Assembly: GCF_040183065.1 (NCBI RefSeq) | Contig: NC_091122.1 | Span: 84,185,955-84,249,954, forward strand | DNA length: 64,000 bases | Reading direction: 5' to 3' | From: Periplaneta americana | Taxonomy: Eukaryota; Arthropoda; Insecta; Blattodea; Blattidae | Shown: positions 57,029-64,000 of the stretch, piece after piece | Layout: the number at the start of each line of letters is the position of its first letter | How positions within the stretch are numbered: the first letter of the stretch is position 1 | Made by a program: the position numbers and the translations under genes | Notes under the pieces: generated by a model | What the model saw: only the letters and a program-made list of their open reading frames with translations | Databases searched by the model: none | What the model was told of the DNA's origin: nothing

Positions 57029-59072
57029 ATATATTTTTATTTATTTATTTATTTATTTATTGATATTTATGTGCTGGACAACAGCCATTGGCCAATAAAA
57101 TCCCAGCACAGTGCTACTATTATACATTAAAATGAACAGCTATGGTACAAATTAAATACTTGAGTTAACAACAAAATAAAGAACATAGATTACAATAATT
57201 AATTTACAAGAATTAATACTATAAAATATTAGGGAAAGGAGTTGATTCTTACTACCAATTTATGTATAAGGATTAAGAAAATAATACTAGCAAAGACATT
57301 GCCATATTCTAATACTTCTATACATTGAATGGATCGAAATCTCCTACATGTAAGTTAGCATGTTTAAATCATCTGGAGACCGGCGAGGAAGATTTAGAAT
57401 ATCTAATATAGAAGAGTTTGTGATGTCTCAAGTCCTTCTTAGGAATACGAAGGCTGACACTGTTTAAGAAAGATTGACAATTAATGTCATCTTTAAGGAC
57501 CTTACAGAAGAATAAGTAATCGAGATCATGGCGTCTGGCATACAGGCTTCGACATTTAAAGTGCTCGCATTTTTATCATAGCTATATCCAGAGTTATTAG
57601 GCAGAAATCTGTACGAACACAAGGAAATAAATTTTCTTTGAATATTTTCCAGTTTTGCCGAATCAGAACTAGTAATAGAGTTCCAAACTACAGATGCATA
57701 TTCGAGTTTCGATCTCACTAATGTATAGTATAGTGTTAAAAAAGAGTCAGGTGTTGAAAAAGAATAAGTAATTGACCGAATTATTCCTAATATGCTTATT
57801 GCATGGTTATAAATATAATCAATGTGGTTGTGAAAATATAATTTATTGTCAATTAATACACCGAGGTATCTAATATAATCTTTTCTGTTAATTAATACAT
57901 TTTTTAGATGATAGTTATATTTTAGTGTAGAGGTTTTCCTTGAAAATGATATTACGTAAGTTTTGGATTCATTAATCATCATGCCGTTATCAAGTGACCA
58001 ATTGGTAATTTAATTAATGTCATCCTGAAGAAATTGACAGTCAGCAACACTATTGATTTTTCGAAAAATTTTAAGATCGTTAGCGAATAATAGATAGTCA
58101 GAACTTATTCTTTTGAAAATGTCGTCAATGAAAATTAAAAATAGATGAGGTCCTAAAGTTGAGCCCTGGGGCACACCATAAATAATATTAAATGGATCAG
58201 AGAGAGTATTTGAAATTCGTACACTAGATTGCCTATCGTGTAAATAATTTTCAAACCAGCTTACGTAGCTTATCGATAGTCCTATATTATCTAATTTAGA
58301 CAATAGAATAGAATGTGAAACTACATCAAACGCCTTACTGAAATCAAAATATATTGCGTCAGTTTGGCCCTGGGATTCAAGAACTGGTACAATCGTGGGC
58401 TTTAATTTTATAATTGATTTCCTTACATCATCATGTGTTACTATAGGTATAGATAGACAGCCTGTACAATTGTTATTATTGTTTTGTGCCTTAAGATTAA
58501 GCTTTTTCTGAACTGAATTGAAATGGTTAGCAAATGCATTGACAATATCTTTTTCATCAGTAAGGTGTTTATCTTTAATAATTAATTCATATGGGTGGTT
58601 ATCCGTTTTGCGAAATGATTCAACGTATTTCAAAAATTCCTTAGGTTCATTTTTTAAAATTTTCATCGATTTTTAAGCCAAATTAATTTATCAGTTTTGA
58701 TTTTAGATTTAAGTAGCTTTCTATTAATTGGAGAAAATTTGGTAATAGACATCAGTATTGAATGTTTTATATTTTTTGTGCGCCTTATCTTTTTTTTTCT
58801 GATGAGTTGGCGTAAGCTGTTTGAAAACCATTCAGGATATTTAGACCTTTTAGTCGTTGTGACTGGAATTGACTGAGATAGGCATTTTTAACATTCGAAC
58901 ATAGTGAATTAGTTGCTACATTTACGTCATTGGCTTGACACACGCAATTCCAGTCACAATTGTATAGGCTACTGTAAAGATTGAAGTAATCACCTTGAGC
59001 ATAATTAAGAAAATAACTTTGTTGACTATGATTAGAGTAAGATAGTTTAACTTCATGATATATTAAGAGGGG
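57029..59072 (-). mobile_element. 5'-truncated CR1/Jockey-type LINE, antisense, inside the satellite
   Basis: The 3' end is on the left: (ATTT)n at 57032-57061, then GTGCTGGACAACAGCCATTG on the + strand. The coding part (57464-58666) has RT, and a further decayed segment to about 59050 includes GDYFNLYSSLYNCDWNC, from the region before RT. The endonuclease is missing. Both borders lie in (AAT)n runs of the satellite, so a target duplication cannot be separated from the repeat. A shorter copy of the same family is at 60246-60629. Confidence 0.88.
57464..58666 (-). pseudogene. LINE reverse transcriptase with one in-frame stop and FAND box
   Basis: Two open pieces (218 and 172 codons) lie in the same frame, separated by an in-frame stop at 58007-58009. 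Motifs in order: AIYFDFSKAFDVVSHSILLS, IIYGVPQGSTLGPHLFL, IFIDDIF and YLLFANDLKIF. The last is the catalytic box, FAND where FADD is expected. Then come YIRYLGVLIDNKLYF, RSKLEYASVVWNS and NIQRKFISLC. This is a CR1/Jockey-type RT. The changed Asp and the stop make it inactive. Upstream frames to 59050 are broken. Confidence 0.85.
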
Positions 59073-59074
59073 CG

Positions 59075-59131
<57 letters not shown>

Positions 59132-59230
59132 GACTACAATTATTATTATTTTCAGAAATTCAAGTGATATTCTGACAAGTCTTATGGCTGAATCTTTGAA
59201 AAATTATGCTGTAAATTATTATAAGGGTTG

Positions 59231-59270
<40 letters not shown>

Positions 59271-59692
59271 TCAAGTGAAATTCTAACAAATCTGACTATT
59301 TGATACTTTGAAAAATGATAGCCGAGATTATTAAAATTATAGTAAAGTTTATAATAATATTAATAATAATAGAAAATTGCAGTAACTTAATAATAATATA
59401 CAAATAATATTAATAGAACTCATTCATTAACTGTTTTAAACATTTTAAATTAGATTCTAACGAGTCGTGATATTTAATATTTTAAATTAGGATAGTTATA
59501 ATTGTGAAAATCATTGTAAGAATTGTGATAACAATAACAATATTGATTATAATAACAATATACAACTAATATTAATAGACATTCTACAAACTTTTTTTTT
59601 TAAATGTAAGTGAGATTGAGGCAAGATTGTTAATTTAATACTTTGAAAATTGATGGTTACAACTATGAAAATTATTTTAAAGATTGTCACAA

Positions 59693-59744
<52 letters not shown>

Positions 59745-59905
59745 TTAATACTATTAGTAGGCAGGTAATATTAATATACCGTCGTCAGTCACTGCCTTGA
59801 GAAATATCGGTGGGATTCTGACTCTTCTTACTATATAATACTTTGATAAATAATGGTTGTGGTTATAAAAATTATTGTAAGGATTGTTACTACAAGAAGT
59901 AGGCC

Positions 59906-59974
<69 letters not shown>

Positions 59975-59975
<1 letters not shown>

Positions 59976-60170
59976 TATTTATTCATTCATTTATTCATTT
60001 ATTCATTCACTCACTCACTCACTCACTCACTCACTCACTCACTCACTCACTCACTCACTCACTCATTTACTCACTTACTCATTTACTCATTTACTCACTC
60101 ACTCATTTAATCACTCACTCATTTACTCACTCACTCATTTACTCACTCACTCATTTACTCACTCACTCAT

Positions 60171-60205
<35 letters not shown>

Positions 60206-60245
60206 CTTATTTACTTATTTATTTATTTATTTACTTATTTATTTA
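59975..60245. repeat. Compound microsatellite (TTCA)n-(CTCA)n-(CTCATTTA)n-(TTTA)n
   Basis: TTCA units grade into CTCA at 60006-60064, then mixed CTCA/TTTA blocks, then TTTA to 60250. It is the expanded 3' tail of the LINE fragment at 60246, and its left edge meets an (AAT)n run at 59907-59974. Confidence 0.9.
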
Positions 60246-60628
60246 TTTATGTGCTGGACAACAGCCATAGCCTAATAAAAGTCCAGCACAGTGATACTAT
60301 TAATACAATAAAATGAACAACTGTGGTACAAATTAAATAATTGAGTAACAACAAAATGAAGAACATAGATTACAATGAATAATTTACAAGAATTAATACT
60401 ATTGTATTTTATGAAAAGGAGTTGATTTTTACAAAAGTATTACCATGTGTGTAGAATGATTATGCAAATAATATTAGCAAAGGCATTGCCATGTTCTCAT
60501 ACTTCTTTACATTGAATGGATCGAAATCGCCTACATGTATGTCAGCATTTTAATATATCTGGAGACCAGCGTGAAAGATTTAGAATTTCTAATATAGAAG
60601 ATTTTGTGATGTCTCATGTCCTTCATAG

Positions 60629-60629
<1 letters not shown>
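60246..60629 (-). mobile_element. Severely 5'-truncated LINE, same family as 57029-59072
   Basis: From GTGCTGGACAACAGCCATAG to GATGTCTCATGTCCTTCATA, the sequence is colinear with 57062-57440 of the larger copy and is inserted in the same orientation. Only the 3' UTR and the extreme C-terminus remain. The right edge runs directly into (AAT)n at 60631-60690. Confidence 0.9.
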
Positions 60630-60683
<54 letters not shown>

Positions 60684-60870
60684 AGTAATAATAATAATAA
60701 TAACCATCATCATCAACATCTTAATATAAATAATCCTATAAATATAATTATAATATTTATAGACATACGCCTATTAATGTCTTGAGAATTTGAAGTGAGA
60801 TTTTAACAAGTCTTATGATTTAATACTTTTAAAACTGATGGTTGTAATTATGAAAACTATTGTACGGATT

Positions 60871-60918
<48 letters not shown>

Positions 60919-60995
60919 CTAATGCTATTATTATACAGATAGGTAATATTAATAGACCTCCGTCAACCTGTGTCTTGAAATGACATTCTTACATA

Positions 60996-61305
60996 TCTTA
61001 TGAGTTGTTGTTGTTTAGTCAACTCTCCGAAGATAGGTCTGAACTTCACAAGTGATACCAAGAAGCCACCACTTATGAAGCAACTAGGCCAGGAGATAAA
61101 GGGGTAGGATGACCAGTTCTTTTCTACCTTCATTTCATATAGTACATCGCCGACTAGCTACATATTACACTAATCAGACTTCAGATGCCTACAAACAATT
61201 ATTGTTCTTCCTCTGACATATATCGTCAAGTGAGATATACTGTCTGATAATAGATGTAGGCTTACTTACTTAGTTAGAACCTCAATTAGAGGACTCTTAT
61301 GAGTT
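60996..61305 (+). mobile_element. SINE (family S4), sense copy with perfect 11-bp target duplication
   Basis: Element 61007-61294 starts GTTGTTGTTTAGTCAACTCT and contains AAGATAGGTCTGAACTTCAC, GAAGCAACTAGGCCAGGAGA and CCGACTAGCTACATATTACA. It ends after CTTAGTTAGAACCTCAATTAGAGGA. Direct repeats TCTTATGAGTT at 60996-61006 and 61295-61305 flank it exactly. The target is the TCTTATGA segment of a satellite unit. It is the longest of three S4 copies. Confidence 0.93.
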
Positions 61306-61522
61306 AATAGTTTAAAACTGATGGTTGTAATTATGGAAACTACTGTAAAGATTGTGATAACAACAATAAAAGTAATAATATTTTTATACTGAATCACTGT
61401 CATTGAGATTTTAAGCGAGATTCCTACAAGTCATACTATTCAATACTCTGAAAGTGACTGAAAATGACAGTAATAATATTAACAATAATAAAAATAATAA
61501 TATTATTGTATACTACAAATAA

Positions 61523-62366
61523 TAGAGGAAGTGTTACAAATATTATGAAATTGTCTGATATTCGACCTGAGACGTGTTGTATTCTGACAGAATCCTTCCA
61601 GATTACTACACACTGATACTCTCTTTCGCGAGAATTATTAGTTTGCAGTTAGAAGCTGAACTGTTGAAACGTTTATCATTATTGCATTTTCGAGGAAAGT
61701 GACAAGTTCTTTTCTTCAATATACAATGTTATTTCTCAATGTTGTAAATATTAGTAACATATTATATTCTTGAAGAGAAATAATCTACTTTTATAGCAGT
61801 GTATGTTTAATTGATTTCGTTTTTAAATTATGATATTTTTTTATGTTATGACTAACAACATCAGTATGTCACAAATATGAAATATTAGTATTATTAGTAT
61901 TCCATCTTTATGCTCTGGTTTTCTGTTTCGTTACTAGTGTTGGCACCTGTAAGAGGAAACAGTGGAACGAAAAAGAATGCAAGAAAATATAAAACAAGTT
62001 CGAGAAAAGACGTAAGAGACGACATATCTGGATTCAGTATTACGATTAAGAAAACACCTCTAATGAAGATGCTGAATGCTTGTTCTGTGCTTTTCGTAGT
62101 AGGGGCCATTTTGACTTTCCTATTTTGTTGATCTTGTAACTTGTTAATAGTATTGTACCTCCATTTTTATGAAGGAAATATGTTGGATTTTGAGGGAATT
62201 ATTTTTTTCACACATTATATAATATCTTAGAAACTTGTAAGTCCAGTGTGCCATTCTCAGGGACATTTAGTATTAAGCGGAGCGATACTTATGTTCAGTA
62301 CTCAAAACATGTAGGTTCCAAAACGAAAAATCAAAATGATATTCCATATTTGTAACAATTCCTCTA
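61523..62366 (+). mobile_element. Pogo-like non-autonomous DNA transposon, copy 2
   Basis: Inverted ends GAGGAAGTGTTACAAAT and, reversed, GAGGAATTGTTACAAAT are flanked by TA at 61523-61524 and 62365-62366. It is colinear with copy 1 (11761-12789), including GACCTGAGACGTGTTGTATT and CACACTGATACTCTCTTTCG, and lacks the mini-mariner. It is inserted in the satellite, whose unit text resumes right after the right end (ATAGATCTCCGTCAATCACT). Confidence 0.8.
61910..62131 (+). pseudogene. 73-codon frame in pogo-like copy 2, probable transposase-tail remnant
   Basis: The open frame contains SSRKDVRDDISGFSITIKKT and ends MLNACSVLFVVGAILTFLFC, which looks like a C-terminal membrane helix. However, a one-base shift after KTP gives NEDAECLFCAF, and copy 1 gives NEDA then ECLFCAI after its own, different slip. 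The shared ancestral frame is therefore the Cys-containing one, typical of pogo-type transposase tails, and the hydrophobic end is probably an artefact of the shift. I judge it non-functional. Confidence 0.5.
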
Positions 62367-63604
62367 TTAATAGATCTCCGTCAATCACTGATTTCATAAA
62401 TTTAAGTGAAATTCTTACAACTATTAAAATTTAATATTTTTAAAAATGATAGTTGTAGTTATGAACACTATTGCAAGAGTTGTGCTAAAAATAATAAAAA
62501 CAATAGTCTATTATTATACAGATAATATTAGTAGATCTCTGTCAATCATTGTGTTGATAATTTAAATGAGATGCCTAAAAATCTTACGATTTAAAATTTA
62601 AAAAAATGATGGTTGTAGTTATGAAAACTATTGTGAGGGTTGTGACAACAATAATAAAAAGTAATAATATCATTAAACATATAATATTAATAGACCTCTG
62701 TCACTCACTGTTATTTTAAGTGAGAATCTTAGAAGTCTTATGATTTAATATTTTGAAAAATGATAGTTGTAGTTACAGAAACTATTATAAGGGTTGTGAT
62801 AACAATAATAAATCTAATATTATTATACAGATAGTACTAATAGACCTCCGTCAGTCACTATCTTGATAATTTTAAGTAAGAGTCTTACAAGTCTTACGAT
62901 TTAACACTTTGAAAAATTATAGTTGTGATTTTGAAAACTATTGTAAGGCTTGTGATAGGAATAATAAAATAGTAATAAAAATAATGTCATTATTATCTTG
63001 ATGTTATTAATAGAACTCCGTCAATCGCTTTCATAAGAATTTTTAGTGAGAGTCTTACAAGTTATATGGGTTAATAGTTTGGAAACTGATGGTTTTAATT
63101 ATGAAAACAATTGTACAGTTTATGATAACAATAATAAAACTAATAATATTAGTATACAAATAATATTGATGGACCTCCGTCAATTACTATATTGAGAATG
63201 TGATGTGAGAGTCTTATATATCTTATGATTTAATACTTTATTTTAAATCATAGTTTTGTTACGAAAACTATTATAATGGCCTTGGTAACAAGAATGCAAA
63301 TAATAATAAAAATAATGTTATTGTTATAATGCTAATATTAACAGACCACCGCCAATCACTGTCTTGACAAATCTAAGTGAGATTTTGTCAAGTCTTATGA
63401 TTTAATAGTTTGAAAAGTGATGATTGTAATAATTATGGAAAATATTTAAGGATTGTGATAACAGTAATAAAAATAATACTATTATAATACGGATAATGTT
63501 AATAGACTCCTGTTAATAACCGTCTTGAGAATTTCAAATGACCTTTTCACCAGTGTTATAATTTAATAGTTTGAAAAATTAGTGTTGCAATTACTAAAAT
63601 AATT

Positions 63605-63659
<55 letters not shown>

Positions 63660-63768
63660 CAACAATAATAACTTACGGATAATATTAATATACCTCTGTC
63701 AATTACTTTTTTTGGTAATTTTAATTGAAGTACATAATATGGATGGTTATAATGTGAAAATTATTACA

Positions 63769-63863
<95 letters not shown>

Positions 63864-64000
63864 GTAATGTAACTATAATATTAAATTATTAGGGTTAGTA
63901 GTAGTAGTGGTAGTGGTAATAATATGGTAATTCAGTTTCCTTCTGACTCATTGATGATTATGAAAATTTGGAGATATTAATAAATAGGGCAATGCAGAGT

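Larger units (their letters stand above)
55796..64000. repeat. Diverged satellite of about 160-bp units with AAT runs, interrupted by mobile elements
   Basis: A recurring unit starts TTAATAGACCTCCGTCAATC and continues ACTGTCTTGAGAATTTAAG, TGAGATTCTTACAAGTCTTA, TGATTTAATACTTTGAAAAA, TGATGGTTGTAATTATGAAA and ACTATTGTAAGGATTGTGAT. It closes with AATAATAAAAATAATATTAT. Anchors fall near 56196, 56395, 56858, 59413, 59576, 59773, 60760, 60953, 62371, 62532, 62691, 62840, 63011, 63170, 63342, 63503 and 63689. Undisturbed spacings are mostly 149-172 bp. Units are considerably diverged. The array continues past the right edge. Pure (AAT)n runs occur at the AAT segment of many units, for example 55797-55851, 56510-56563, 59692-59741 and 63776-63860. 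Confidence 0.85.

Noticed and set aside
1..64000. CRISPR array, operons, telomeric (TTAGG)n, retroviral LTRs or toxin genes
   Set aside because: None seen. Direct repeats are microsatellites, satellite units or transposon target duplications, and gene organisation is eukaryotic.

Overview
The window looks like repeat-rich nuclear DNA from an insect, most probably a cockroach close to Periplaneta. It is AT-rich and has no operon-like gene packing. It is full of non-LTR retrotransposons, Tc1/mariner, pogo-like and hAT elements, tRNA-derived SINEs, foldback MITEs and long (ATT)n, (TTTA)n and (TATG)n microsatellites. The Periplaneta suggestion rests on my recollection that two of the retrotransposon protein families are very abundant there; no database was searched. 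I see no intact host protein-coding gene. The best host signal is a CpG-dense block at about 52.8-53.3 kb that ends in a consensus splice donor. It reads as a promoter plus a non-coding first exon on the + strand, whose later exons would lie outside the window.

Layout, left part. 0.4-3 kb holds an antisense LINE fragment (called LINE-B here) next to a 1.7-kb polypurine tract. 4.8-5.85 kb is a terminal-inverted-repeat (TIR) DNA element with remnants of an unrecognised Cys-containing protein. 6.7-7.25 kb is a dead Tc1 copy. 10.6 kb is an almost perfect foldback MITE. 11.8-12.8 kb is a pogo-like element that carries a nested mini-mariner. 15.3-16.1 kb has an inverted pair of SINEs. 16.5-17.7 kb is a TIR element with another SINE inside. 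17.9-18.4 kb is a dead mariner.

Layout, centre. 19.9-21.5 kb is an old antisense LINE cut by a microsatellite, a MITE and a 5'-truncated RTE copy with a 12-bp target duplication. 24.8-26.6 kb is a decayed sense LINE-B. 27.1-28.0 kb is a mariner-like element with a broken transposase. 31.5-35.5 kb is a nest of SINEs, a PHD-type transposase tail, a MITE and an hAT element with a perfect 8-bp target duplication. 37.6-38.5 kb is another LINE-B. 39.9-43.0 kb is the best-preserved element: an RTE-type LINE whose endonuclease and reverse transcriptase are separated only by one frameshift. 43.0-45.0 kb holds a TIR element and an inactivated mariner. 46.9-47.8 kb is the 3' end of a CR1/Jockey-type LINE.

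Layout, right part. 48.0-49.3 kb is a further TIR element, 52.3 kb a short SINE and 52.8-53.3 kb the CpG-rich candidate promoter. From about 55.8 kb to the right edge runs a diverged satellite of roughly 160-bp units. Many units have grown (AAT)n runs, and the array has been invaded by two LINE copies, one SINE and a second pogo-like element.

The most useful internal evidence is paralogy. The two pogo-like copies at 11.8 and 61.5 kb date a MITE insertion by an empty site. Several insertions have readable target duplications. The palindromic octamer TAGGCCTA occurs 14 times where base composition predicts fewer than one.
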